Source: Echinicola marina (GTDB lineage Bacteria; Bacteroidota; Bacteroidia; Cytophagales; Cyclobacteriaceae). From it: a DNA stretch of 64,000 nucleotides. The DNA lies in the NCBI RefSeq assembly GCF_020463795.1, contig NZ_CP080025.1, positions 1,305,001 to 1,369,000 of the forward strand. The letters run 5' to 3'. The notes under the pieces were generated by a model. It saw only the letters and a program-made list of their open reading frames with translations, did not search any database and was not told the origin of the DNA. Shown here in pieces: positions 36,806-45,158 of this stretch. Made by a program: the position numbers and the translations under genes. Numbering within the stretch: the first letter of the stretch is position 1; each line of letters begins with the position of its first letter.

Positions 36806-37568
36806 TCAAATTAGCTCAAAACTAAATGCACTGCATCTGACTGGCCAAAAAGCAGTGGCCCTACTGATAGATCCAGAAAAGATAGCGGACAAACGGTCCT
36901 TTGAAGCATTGATCAATATGGCCGCCGGTAAAGCTGTCGATTTCTTCTTTGTAGGAGGCAGCTTGCTTACAGCACAAAATATCCACCAACTCATTGCTTT
37001 CATAAAAAGCACCTGCCCGGAAATACCCGTAGTGCTCTTTCCTGGAAATGTCATCCAGATTAATGAGGATGCGGATGGCATTCTGTTCTTATCGCTTATT
37101 TCTGGAAGAAACCCTGAACTTTTAATTGGTCAACAGGTAACCGCTGCACCTATTTTGGCCAAAAGCAATTTGGAAATTCTACCAACAGGCTATATGCTGG
37201 TCAATAATGGTGAAATCACCAGTGTCAATTATATCAGTCAGACCATTCCTATCCCCAATAACAAACCGGCTTTGGCAGTGGCCACAGCCCTGGCAGGTAA
37301 ATTTTTAGGATTAAAATACCTTTTTTTAGACGCAGGTAGTGGGGCCAACAGCCCGGTAAACAAAACTATTATTGCACAAGTAAAGGAGCATACAGCTTGT
37401 CCTTTGATAGTAGGAGGGGGAATCAATTCAGTGGAAAAAGCCAAAAATGCCTGGAATGCGGGAGCCGATTTGATTGTACTAGGTAATGGGATAGAAAAAA
37501 ACCCCGGTCTGCTGACCGAGGTGCTTGATTATGTTCATGTCTATAATTTATCCCTGAACGTTAATTAG
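36786..37568 (+). CDS. Geranylgeranylglyceryl/heptaprenylglyceryl phosphate synthase
   Basis: A TIM-barrel prenyltransferase of the PcrB/GGGPS family (260 residues) that joins sn-glycerol-1-phosphate and a long polyprenyl diphosphate. The N-terminal IDPEK motif (about residues 28-32), the SGRNPELLIG segment, PTGYMLV and the phosphate-binding VGGGINS are all family signatures. Characterised Bacteroidota members belong to the GGGPS group II; the downstream product in bacteria is not settled. Its 3' end overlaps the convergent AraC regulator gene by 21 bp. Confidence 0.9.
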   Translation: MPRKKPDQISSKLNALHLTGQKAVALLIDPEKIADKRSFEALINMAAGKAVDFFFVGGSLLTAQNIHQLIAFIKSTCPEIPVVLFPGNVIQINEDADGILFLSLISGRNPELLIGQQVTAAPILAKSNLEILPTGYMLVNNGEITSVNYISQTIPIPNNKPALAVATALAGKFLGLKYLFLDAGSGANSPVNKTIIAQVKEHTACPLIVGGGINSVEKAKNAWNAGADLIVLGNGIEKNPGLLTEVLDYVHVYNLSLNVN

Positions 37569-38480
37569 GGATTCTCTTCTTCTCATCTTGCCTGCAGGCA
37601 AACCATACATCATCTTAAATCTTCTACAGAAATAGGCTGTATCCTTATAACCCACTTCTTTACCAATATCACGGATACTTTTCTTAGTAGTACGCAATAG
37701 GTCCACAGCTGCTTCCATTCTTTGGTATTCGATATAATCTTGAGGATTGATTCCGGTAAGCATTTTGAAATATTGGCCTACATAATCCTCTGATACATTG
37801 GCCACTTTCGCCAATACCTTATTGGAAAGATCTCCACCGATATTTTTCTTGATATAGTTGAACATATCGATCAATCGAGGATCTTTAAAATATGTACTGT
37901 TGGTAGACATTTCCTCCACAAATAGACGATTCTTCAGAATATGTCTGACCAATTCCACTACCAAAAGCTCAGTGTGCAATTTGATCACTCGCTCCTTACC
38001 AGGTGTATTTTGCTCTGATTCCTTGACCACATCTTCTATGATAGATGCCAAACGGTCATTAAAGCGAATAATAAAAGGGGGTATGCCCAATGAATTGAAG
38101 AAATTTACTACATCAAAAACCTTGGCTTCAAAAGTCACAAGGGTAACACAGTCCTCTTCAATCTTCTTGATATCCTTAAAGCTAATACTCTGAAGGTGTT
38201 TCTTCTTGTTCTCTATAAAGTTATCATTATTGGTCTCACCTCTTTTGGTGGCCGCACCAAAGGTCACCTTAGAGGCCCTTCCAGCAGGAATAAATAGGAT
38301 TTCTCCTTCATTCACTACTTCCTGTTCCTCTCCGAATTTTAATACTCCTTGGTGTAAAAGTATAACAGTATTATCAGGTTCAATATAGTCAGTGACCGTA
38401 ACTGGTCTTTCCACCTTAAAATTATTTCCCCTCATATACCGTACTCCAACGGATTCTATGACTTTATTGTAATATTCCAT
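37548..38480 (-). CDS. AraC-family transcriptional regulator
   Basis: A 310-residue regulator with an N-terminal cupin-like sensing region (about 1-125, with GEILFIPAGRASKV) and a C-terminal double helix-turn-helix (about 205-300). The second HTH is well preserved: SIRDIGKEVGYKDTAYFCRRFKMMYG, with the usual GY/YFCRxFK pattern. The C-terminal stop overlaps the GGGP synthase stop. The target genes are unknown; the acyl-CoA dehydrogenase lies 140 bp upstream in the same direction but there is no evidence that it is regulated by this protein. Confidence 0.9.
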   Translation of the reverse strand: MEYYNKVIESVGVRYMRGNNFKVERPVTVTDYIEPDNTVILLHQGVLKFGEEQEVVNEGEILFIPAGRASKVTFGAATKRGETNNDNFIENKKKHLQSISFKDIKKIEEDCVTLVTFEAKVFDVVNFFNSLGIPPFIIRFNDRLASIIEDVVKESEQNTPGKERVIKLHTELLVVELVRHILKNRLFVEEMSTNSTYFKDPRLIDMFNYIKKNIGGDLSNKVLAKVANVSEDYVGQYFKMLTGINPQDYIEYQRMEAAVDLLRTTKKSIRDIGKEVGYKDTAYFCRRFKMMYGLPAGKMRRRESLINVQG

Positions 38481-38619
38481 GATAAACGCATTTTTTGAGT
38501 AACGCGTAAAATTATGATTTTTTTAACATTTATATAATAAAAATAATACATTATTTGACAACAATAAAATTTTCGCTCATTTTCTTGCCAAACATTGTAC
38601 TTTATTAACTAAACACCTA

Positions 38620-39759
38620 TTATCTTAATAAGGATCGGGATATAACTATTTTTTGAATCTCACTGGTTCCTTCATAAATCTGAGTAATTTTTGCATCCCT
38701 CATAAGCCTTTCTACATGATATTCCTTGACAAATCCATATCCGCCATGGATTTGAACAGCTTCTACTGTCACATCCATGGCCACTTTTGAAGCATACAGC
38801 TTGGCCATAGCACTGGCCTGCCCATAGTCTCGTCCTTGGTCCTTCAGCCAAGCAGCCTTCATCACCAGAAGTCTGGCTGCTTCAATCTCCGTCGCCATGT
38901 CTGCCAATTTAAACTGGATCGCTTGGTGCTGACTTATAGGCTTGCCAAAGGTTTTTCTCTCCTTGGCGTAAGCAAGTGCCAACTCATAAGCCCCTGATGC
39001 AATTCCCAATGCCTGCGCAGCAATACCTATCCGTCCACCATCCAAGGTTTTCATCGCAAAGGAAAAACCAAAACCGTCCTCACCGATACGGTTTTCCTTG
39101 GGAACCTTCACATCATTGAACATTAGAGAATGCGTATCTGAACCTCTAATACCCAGTTTATCTTCCTTTTTTCCCACCTCAAAACCCGCCATATCCTGCT
39201 CTACTATAAAAGCGGAAATACCCTTATGTTTCTTCTCGGGATCTGTTTGTGCAATGACCAAGTAAATACTTGCCGTACTTCCATTGGTAATCCAATTTTT
39301 AGTACCATTGATCAGGTAATGATCTCCTTTTTCCTCGGCTATGGTCTTTTGGGAAGTGGCATCCGAGCCTGCCTCTGGCTCCGAAAGGCAAAAAGCCCCC
39401 AGTTTTTCCCCTGCGGCCAATGGTTTAAGGTATTTCTCTTTTTGGACTTCACTGCCATAGTGCTCCAGTCCCCAGCAAACTAAACTGTTGTTTACGGACA
39501 TGGCTACTGAAGCAGAAGCGTCGATTTTTGATATTTCTTCCATGGCAAGGACATAGGAAATGCTATCCATGCCTCCACCATTGTATTTGGGATCCACCAT
39601 CATCCCTAAAAAGCCCAATTGTCCCATTTGTTTGATTTGCTCTTTGGGAAAAGTCGCATGGGTATCACGGTCTATTACTCCAGGTAAAAGTTCCGATCGG
39701 GCAAAATCCCTGGCAGCATCTCTAACGGCTATTTGTTCTTCTGTGAGGGTAAAATTCAT
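38620..39759 (-). CDS. Acyl-CoA dehydrogenase
   Basis: A flavoenzyme of 379 residues that makes the 2,3-double bond of acyl-CoA in beta-oxidation or branched-chain degradation. FAD/substrate motifs are GAFCLSEPEAGSD, WITNGSTASIY and the C-terminal QIYEGTSEIQKIVISR with the catalytic Glu in the short-chain (BCAD/SCAD) position. The length is typical of short-chain enzymes. It stands alone, with no thiolase or ETF gene nearby. Substrate chain length is not settled by inspection, but the YEGTSEIQ context favours short-chain. Confidence 0.93.
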   Translation of the reverse strand: MNFTLTEEQIAVRDAARDFARSELLPGVIDRDTHATFPKEQIKQMGQLGFLGMMVDPKYNGGGMDSISYVLAMEEISKIDASASVAMSVNNSLVCWGLEHYGSEVQKEKYLKPLAAGEKLGAFCLSEPEAGSDATSQKTIAEEKGDHYLINGTKNWITNGSTASIYLVIAQTDPEKKHKGISAFIVEQDMAGFEVGKKEDKLGIRGSDTHSLMFNDVKVPKENRIGEDGFGFSFAMKTLDGGRIGIAAQALGIASGAYELALAYAKERKTFGKPISQHQAIQFKLADMATEIEAARLLVMKAAWLKDQGRDYGQASAMAKLYASKVAMDVTVEAVQIHGGYGFVKEYHVERLMRDAKITQIYEGTSEIQKIVISRSLLR

Positions 39760-39863
39760 TTGTTTTGGGTTTATTTATAGAATAGAGGAATATAGCCTAA
39801 AAAAACAAAAGGGGCAATTGCTTGCCCCCCTTTTCAAATATCTAATATTGAATAATTTTTCGT

Positions 39864-40553
39864 TTAATCCCTGCCCCCAAAAAAGACAGAAGCATAATAA
39901 GCTAGCGTGGCCAGTGAAGCCAGAGCAGCTACCACATAAGTCATCGCGGCCCACTTCAGGGCATCTTTGGACATGCTATATTCAGCGCTTGTCACGATAT
40001 TCCTTTCCTGTACCCAAGCCAATGCCCTTTTACTCGCATCAAATTCCACCGGTAAAGTCACAAAGGTAAATAAGGTCATAATACCATAAGCTCCGACCAC
40101 GATTACTCCAATGAATTCATACGGTAACCCAATCAAGAACCCTCCAAACAATGAAGCAATCAATACAATATTCAAAATTTTGCCACTAGCATTTTGCATA
40201 GGCACCATGGCAGACCTAAGGTTTAACCAAGCATAGGCCTGAGCATGCTGCACTGCGTGCCCACACTCATGGGCTGCTACAGCAGTAGCGGCAGCATTTC
40301 TACCATAATATACATCTGGGCTAAGATTCACCGTTCTATTCTGTGGATTATAGTGATCGGTCAATTGCCCATCCACACAGTTTACAGATACATTATGAAT
40401 ACCGTGGTCTGCTAGCATCAGCTCAGCGATTTCCTTCCCCGACAAGTTCGATTGAAGGGCCGTTTGGGAATATTTTTTAAACTTACTCTTAAGCTTACTG
40501 CTTACCACAAAGCCTAAAATCCCAAATACAACTACAATTAAGATTAATAACAT
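39864..40553 (-). CDS. YugP-type zinc metallopeptidase
   Basis: A 229-residue membrane protein with a HECGH zinc motif around residue 95 in AATAVAAHECGHAVQHAQ, flanked by an N-terminal membrane segment (1-18) and three further ones (about 118-140, 145-165 and 200-220). This is the DUF/YugP family of small membrane-bound neutral zinc peptidases, whose substrate is not known. It lies 20 bp downstream of the flippase-like gene on the same strand, so a shared transcript with that gene and panD-panC is likely. Confidence 0.88.
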   Translation of the reverse strand: MLLILIVVVFGILGFVVSSKLKSKFKKYSQTALQSNLSGKEIAELMLADHGIHNVSVNCVDGQLTDHYNPQNRTVNLSPDVYYGRNAAATAVAAHECGHAVQHAQAYAWLNLRSAMVPMQNASGKILNIVLIASLFGGFLIGLPYEFIGVIVVGAYGIMTLFTFVTLPVEFDASKRALAWVQERNIVTSAEYSMSKDALKWAAMTYVVAALASLATLAYYASVFFGGRD

Positions 40554-40573
40554 ATTCTTGTTTGTTTAAACAC

Positions 40574-41590
40574 CTATTTAATACGCAACTCATCTGTTGC
40601 TGGTTTTGATATCAAAGAAATTTTTGCCACTGCCAATAAACTGATGACACCTACCACTACCACTATCAAAACCTGAGAACTATGAACAATAACTGCAAAA
40701 ATTTTGCCCTCTTCTTCACTAAGACCATATGTCATCAAAATAAAGGCGACAAGTGCATGAAAAGTACCTATCCCACCTTGAACAGGAGCAATCATGCCAA
40801 TACTGCCCATCACCATCACCACTAAAACAGATGAGGGGGACAAATTGGCAGTTGAAGGTATTCCCAAGGATATAAAATACATCATCAGAAAGTATATTAC
40901 CCAAATAATAACTGAAGATAGCCAAAATCCCATTCTATGCTCCATTCTGGAAACGCTTTTGAGGCCGGAAATAAACTCCCGCATAAAATGCTGGAACTTC
41001 TGCACCAAGCCATGGTCACGGTACCTTCTCTTTACCCAGTAGATTATGATAAGCAGCAATAAAATTCCTCCAATCAGTAATGGCAGGTAATCCAATAAAA
41101 TCCCTTTCAGGTTATCAACTGAAATCAAATCAGCTGTTAAATCCAAAAATACATCTCGCTCCAAACTGAAAGCAAGGACAATCACCAAAATCATAAATAA
41201 CAAATCCACTGAGCGTTCCAATATCACGGTGCCCAGCAATTTGCTCACTTGAAGGCCATTGGTATTCTTCAGCACCCCACACCTGGCCACTTCTCCAGCC
41301 CTTGGTATCAGCATATTGACCAAATACCCTACCATCAAAGCCCAAAAGCTCCTCGATGTAGGTATTTTCTCATCCAAATCGGCATTGATCAACAGCTTCC
41401 AACGCCAAGCCCTGATCCAAAAACCGAGTGTGGACACAAGGATAGACAGCCCTATCCAAAAAAGTGAAGCCTGCTGAAGTGCATCCAACAGGCTTTCCAT
41501 TTTAATATCCTTATACAAGAACCAAAAGATCCAAACCGCCACTGAAAGTGAGACCAATACTTGGATCCACTGCTTTAGAGATAGTTTCAA
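40574..41590 (-). CDS. Lysylphosphatidylglycerol synthase TM-region / flippase-like protein
   Basis: A 338-residue polytopic protein with about eight membrane segments, matching UPF0104 (the flippase-like TM half of MprF). SFWALMVGYLVNMLIPRAGEVARCGVL is the conserved block, followed by RSVDLLFMI and later MGSIGMIAPVQGGIGTFHALVAF. There is no soluble synthase domain, so any role in moving lipid or polyprenol-linked substrate is inference. It follows panD with only 2 bp between and precedes the zinc peptidase; the order panC-panD-flippase recurs in Bacteroidota as far as I recall. Confidence 0.87.
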   Translation of the reverse strand: MKLSLKQWIQVLVSLSVAVWIFWFLYKDIKMESLLDALQQASLFWIGLSILVSTLGFWIRAWRWKLLINADLDEKIPTSRSFWALMVGYLVNMLIPRAGEVARCGVLKNTNGLQVSKLLGTVILERSVDLLFMILVIVLAFSLERDVFLDLTADLISVDNLKGILLDYLPLLIGGILLLLIIIYWVKRRYRDHGLVQKFQHFMREFISGLKSVSRMEHRMGFWLSSVIIWVIYFLMMYFISLGIPSTANLSPSSVLVVMVMGSIGMIAPVQGGIGTFHALVAFILMTYGLSEEEGKIFAVIVHSSQVLIVVVVGVISLLAVAKISLISKPATDELRIK

Positions 41591-41592
41591 GC

Positions 41593-41940
41593 TTATATCA
41601 ATTTGTTAGCATCATCCGGAAATATCACTATTGGCTTATACTTTTTGGCTTCTTCAAAATCCATACTCGCATAAGAAATAATAATCACCACATCTCCCAC
41701 CTGCGCTTTTCTGGCAGCTGGTCCATTCAGACAAACCATGCCACTGCCTCTTTCTCCTTTGATCACATAAGTTTCTAAGCGCTCACCATTATTGATATTG
41801 ACGATCTGCACCTTCTCATTCTCAATCATATTGGCCGCATCCATCAAATCCTCATCAATCGTAATACTCCCTACATAATGGAGCTCTGCCTGTGTAATCT
41901 TAACCCTGTGAATCTTAGATTTCAATAACTGAATTTGCAT
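41593..41940 (-). CDS. panD: Aspartate 1-decarboxylase
   Basis: Makes beta-alanine from aspartate for pantothenate synthesis. It is a pyruvoyl enzyme that self-cleaves at Gly-Ser; with the ATG at 41940 the HYVGS site puts the cleaved Ser at position 25, exactly as in canonical PanD. Adjacent in-frame ATGs at 41943 and further upstream (41961) add residues that do not fit. Signature [17 protein letters not shown] and [10 protein letters not shown] are present, total 115 residues. It is 30 bp downstream of panC and transcribed with it. Confidence 0.94.
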   Translation of the reverse strand: MQIQLLKSKIHRVKITQAELHYVGSITIDEDLMDAANMIENEKVQIVNINNGERLETYVIKGERGSGMVCLNGPAARKAQVGDVVIIISYASMDFEEAKKYKPIVIFPDDANKLI

Positions 41941-41970
41941 CATTCTATAAATTTGCCACAAATTTAAACA

Positions 41971-42828
41971 TTAAATCGGTAAGTTGTCGATTAACCTTAC
42001 ATCTCCAACAAAAGCCGCGGTGCAAAGCGAATATTTCTGTTCCTGGCCAAAGTCTTTAATACCTTGATTAGCCACCATATTGAGCGTTTCCGTCTCAACT
42101 AGCTCAAAATATTCCAGCTTCACCCCATCTACCTGATTAAATTTATGTTGTATTTTGTCTTTAAGCTCAAACCAAGACCTGCCTGCTAAAAGTTCATTTT
42201 TAGCCAAAACCATTGATTCATAGAGCACTAAAGCCTTCTTTCTTTCCGTTATATTCAACCTTCTATTTCTGGAAGACATGGCCAGACCATCCTCTTCTCT
42301 TACTGTGGGCACCACCACCAAATTCACCGAAAAAGACAGATCATTGACCATTTGACGGATTATGGCCACCTGCTGCAAGTCCTTTTGTCCAAAATAGGCA
42401 TAATCTGGATTGATGATGTGGAACAGTTTCGAAACGACTATCCCTACGCCATTGAAATGCCCTGGCCTTGAGGCCCCCTCTAGGATAGTCTCCAAAGCAC
42501 CAAAGTCCATTTTCAATTTGGCTGGCTGAGGATACATTTCATTTACTTCAGGAAGGAACACATAGTCCACCCCTTTGCCTTCCAGCAGCTTAAGATCCTC
42601 TTCCACTGTCCTTGGATATTTCTCAAGGTCCTCCGGATTATTGAATTGTGTAGGGTTGACAAAAATCGAAACCACCGTCACATCCGAATGATATTTGGAC
42701 TTTTCCACTAAATTCAGATGTCCCTCATGCAAGGCCCCCATAGTAGGTATCAAGCCTATGGTCTTTCCTTCAATCCTGCTCTTAAACAGCTGATCTAGAG
42801 CCTGATATTTTGTATTAATGATTTTCAC
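41971..42828 (-). CDS. panC: Pantoate-beta-alanine ligase (pantothenate synthetase)
   Basis: Joins pantoate and beta-alanine with ATP to give pantothenate. The nucleotidyltransferase HxGH motif is in PTMGALHEGHLNLV, followed by VSIFVNPTQF, FGQKDLQQV, VPTVREEDGLAMSSRN. At 285 residues the length is normal. It forms a unit with panD and diverges from the GT5-like gene with promoters in the 127-bp gap. Combined with coaX elsewhere in the window, two of the CoA steps are represented here; panB is not seen. Confidence 0.96.
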   Translation of the reverse strand: MKIINTKYQALDQLFKSRIEGKTIGLIPTMGALHEGHLNLVEKSKYHSDVTVVSIFVNPTQFNNPEDLEKYPRTVEEDLKLLEGKGVDYVFLPEVNEMYPQPAKLKMDFGALETILEGASRPGHFNGVGIVVSKLFHIINPDYAYFGQKDLQQVAIIRQMVNDLSFSVNLVVVPTVREEDGLAMSSRNRRLNITERKKALVLYESMVLAKNELLAGRSWFELKDKIQHKFNQVDGVKLEYFELVETETLNMVANQGIKDFGQEQKYSLCTAAFVGDVRLIDNLPI

Positions 42829-42860
42829 TTGTCATTGGATTTTGCTTTGCAAAATAGGAG

Positions 42861-42889
42861 CAAAAGTAAATTATTCTGGACAATATCAA
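42861..42889 (-). promoter_or_regulatory. Promoter for panC-panD
   Basis: On the minus strand, TTG (42889-42887), an 18-bp spacer and TACTTTTG (42868-42861), an exact match to TAnnTTTG. The predicted transcription start is about 25 bases upstream of the panC ATG. Confidence 0.6.
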
Positions 42890-42911
42890 TGGGTTTTTGT
42901 AATTTTTTTTG

Positions 42912-42919
42912 TATCTTTG
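42912..42919 (+). promoter_or_regulatory. -7 promoter element (TATCTTTG)
   Basis: Exact TAnnTTTG match, 37 bases before the ATG of the GT5-like gene. The TTTTTG at 42894-42899 is only 12 bases upstream, closer than usual for a -33 box. Confidence 0.55.
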
Positions 42920-42955
42920 TAGTCCCGTATTATCCCTCAATAAAAAAAACAAGAT

Positions 42956-43771
42956 ATGTCTAAACTTCGTATTCTCTACGTAGCAAGTGAAATCAATCCA
43001 TTTCTTCAAACCTCTGAGGTTGCCAACTTTGTCAGGGCTTTACCACAGGCCATGCAAGAGAAAGGAATGGAAATCCGTATTCTTGTTCCTAGATTTGGTT
43101 TGATCAATGAAAGAAAGAACAGGTTGCATGAAGTGGTAAGGCTTTCAGGAATCAACATTTCTGTCGGTGAGGAGGAAAAACCCTTGATTATCAAGGTGGC
43201 TTCCATTCCAAACGCAAAGCTTCAAGTTTATTTTATTGACAATGAAGACTATTTCCAGAGGAAAAGCGTTTTCTTTGACAAACAAGAAAAATTCTATGAA
43301 GACAATGACGAACGAGCCATTTTCTTCTGTAAAGGAGTAATTGAAACCGTTAAAAAATTAGGTTGGGCGCCGGACGTCGTTCACTGTAATGACTGGATGA
43401 CCAGTTTGATTCCCCTTTACCTAAAAACAACGTATAAAAACGAACCGTTATTCAAAGACACAAAATCAGTCTTTACTATTTATAATAACGGATTTAATCA
43501 TAAATTTGGCGATGATTTGTTGGAGAAAGTAAAAATGGTTGACATTGACGACAGCATCTTGGCACCTTTGAAGTCTAAAGACTACGAAGGATTCCTTAAA
43601 ATAGGTATGGAATATGCTGATGTTGTGATCAAAGGCGATGAAATCTCTGACAATCTGAATCAAATCATTGAAGAGTGCTCTAAAGATAAAAAGTGTGAGA
43701 TTAACAACGAAGAAGAAGAAGAACAACTTTTTGAAAGTTACTACAACATCTATACGGACTTGGCAGGCTAA
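42956..43771 (+). CDS. Degenerate glycogen/starch synthase-like protein (GT5 N-domain only)
   Basis: A 271-residue protein that matches only the N-terminal half of GT5 glycogen synthases: ILYVASEINPF, IRILVPRFGLI, VVHCNDWMTSLIPLYLK. Normal GlgA is about 480 residues with a second GT-B domain, absent here. The ADP-glucose-binding KTGG pattern is replaced by QTSEVANF (residues 19-26), and the C-terminus is an acidic run (EEEEEQ). The protein is probably not a synthase and may bind a sugar nucleotide or act as regulator. Its 3' end overlaps the DUF4270 gene by about 40 bp. Confidence 0.8.
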   Translation: MSKLRILYVASEINPFLQTSEVANFVRALPQAMQEKGMEIRILVPRFGLINERKNRLHEVVRLSGINISVGEEEKPLIIKVASIPNAKLQVYFIDNEDYFQRKSVFFDKQEKFYEDNDERAIFFCKGVIETVKKLGWAPDVVHCNDWMTSLIPLYLKTTYKNEPLFKDTKSVFTIYNNGFNHKFGDDLLEKVKMVDIDDSILAPLKSKDYEGFLKIGMEYADVVIKGDEISDNLNQIIEECSKDKKCEINNEEEEEQLFESYYNIYTDLAG

Positions 43772-45119
43772 GCTTGCTGCTTTCCTATTAGTTTCTACCA
43801 CGATAAATAGTTCCTGTACCGATCCATCTGATGCTGGATTGATATTGGACCCAGATATAAATCAGATAGGGGTTTTCTACGCAGAAATACCCCTTTCTGC
43901 TTATTTGGTGGATGTGGATTCTATCAATACCACCAATCCACTTCGATTAGTAGCAGGGGGTGATAATAGTGAATATTTCGGTCGAACCGAATCCATTGGC
44001 TACAGTAGGATGACATTCAGCGCAGCAGCTACAAAGCCTAGTGAGGATGCCATTTTTGATTCTGCCAGATTCAATTTAAATATTACCTCTTTGACCGCAG
44101 AGGACCTGGACAACCTTAAAAGCTTTTCTGCCCATAAACTCACTGAGCCTATACTGGATACCTCCTATTATAATTTCAATCATTTAGCCTACGAGGAAAG
44201 TCCCTTTGCTTCTGGATCTTTTATGCTCAAGGAAAATTCCGACACATTGGTAGCCATGAATATGGATGAAACCTTTGCGATGGATCTTTTCACTAAGTTA
44301 CAAAATGATGATCCTATCTTTAATGATATTTTTTCATTTAGAAATTACTTCCCAGGCTTTGCACTAAAGGGAAATCCTGATGAGGAAACTGCTATTAATG
44401 TATCCGCTGGAGAAGCTACTGGGATCAAAATCTATTACCATGAGGATGAAGAGGATACTGTTTCCACTTCATATACAATCCACACTTCTGCATCCAGGCA
44501 TTTTAATGGCATCCTGACAGATAAAACAGGAACCCCTACAGAAGCCCTTATAGAAAAAAACAAGGCCTATGATGTAGGTAATCTAGTTGGTGGAAAAAAC
44601 CTTCTCGGATTAATGGTGAAATTGGACATGGAACCGCTTTCAAATTTCCTTGATACCTTGGAAAATGTTACTTTTAATCAGGCACTTTTGGAATTAGGAC
44701 CAGTTGAGAATTTCCCTGATGGCAAACTTCCTCCTGCAAGTTTCATCCCTTATTTCACGGATGAGACCAACAAAATCCTAACTAGGGAAGTAGATGGAAT
44801 GCTTTTATCCATTCAATCAGATGGATACAATCAAACCGTCACTGATGAAGATGGAAATGTAATCCCTGCATTTACACCAGCAGGAGCCAATCCATTACTC
44901 TTCAATTCTGAAAAGTTCAATTACGAAATCAGCATTAGCTCATATGTAAATTCTCTTTTCAGAACTGACTTAGAAAGAACCGATATTTTATTATATCCAA
45001 GAACTCCCAGTACGCAAAGTTCTCCATACTATCAACCAGATGAAATCCGTTCTCTAAGAGAATATGTACTGAACCAAAACTCTATCAAACTTAAAATTTT
45101 CTATACCAAAATGAGATAG
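43731..45119 (+). CDS. DUF4270 lipoprotein
   Basis: A predicted lipoprotein of about 462 residues fitting DUF4270 (LDPDINQIGVFYAE near the N-terminus, then NLVGGKNLLGLMVKLDM, and a C-terminal EYVLNQNSIKLKIFYTKMR). There is no ATG before the signal; a TTG at 43731 gives signal KVTTTSIRTWQ-AAFLLVS with lipobox INSSC, the only start that preserves it, and overlaps the GT5-like gene by 41 bp. Longer frames start with non-signal sequence. Role unknown; it lies between the GT5-like gene and glmS, a placement repeated in other Bacteroidota as far as I recall. Confidence 0.78.
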   Translation: MKVTTTSIRTWQAKLAAFLLVSTTINSSCTDPSDAGLILDPDINQIGVFYAEIPLSAYLVDVDSINTTNPLRLVAGGDNSEYFGRTESIGYSRMTFSAAATKPSEDAIFDSARFNLNITSLTAEDLDNLKSFSAHKLTEPILDTSYYNFNHLAYEESPFASGSFMLKENSDTLVAMNMDETFAMDLFTKLQNDDPIFNDIFSFRNYFPGFALKGNPDEETAINVSAGEATGIKIYYHEDEEDTVSTSYTIHTSASRHFNGILTDKTGTPTEALIEKNKAYDVGNLVGGKNLLGLMVKLDMEPLSNFLDTLENVTFNQALLELGPVENFPDGKLPPASFIPYFTDETNKILTREVDGMLLSIQSDGYNQTVTDEDGNVIPAFTPAGANPLLFNSEKFNYEISISSYVNSLFRTDLERTDILLYPRTPSTQSSPYYQPDEIRSLREYVLNQNSIKLKIFYTKMR

Positions 45120-45158
45120 CTTAAAATAAATTTCCGACCCTAATAAACAAAAACTTTT

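Noticed and set aside
45120-45158. glmS riboswitch upstream of glmS
   Set aside because: Only 39 bp separate it from the DUF4270 gene, too short for the known ribozyme.
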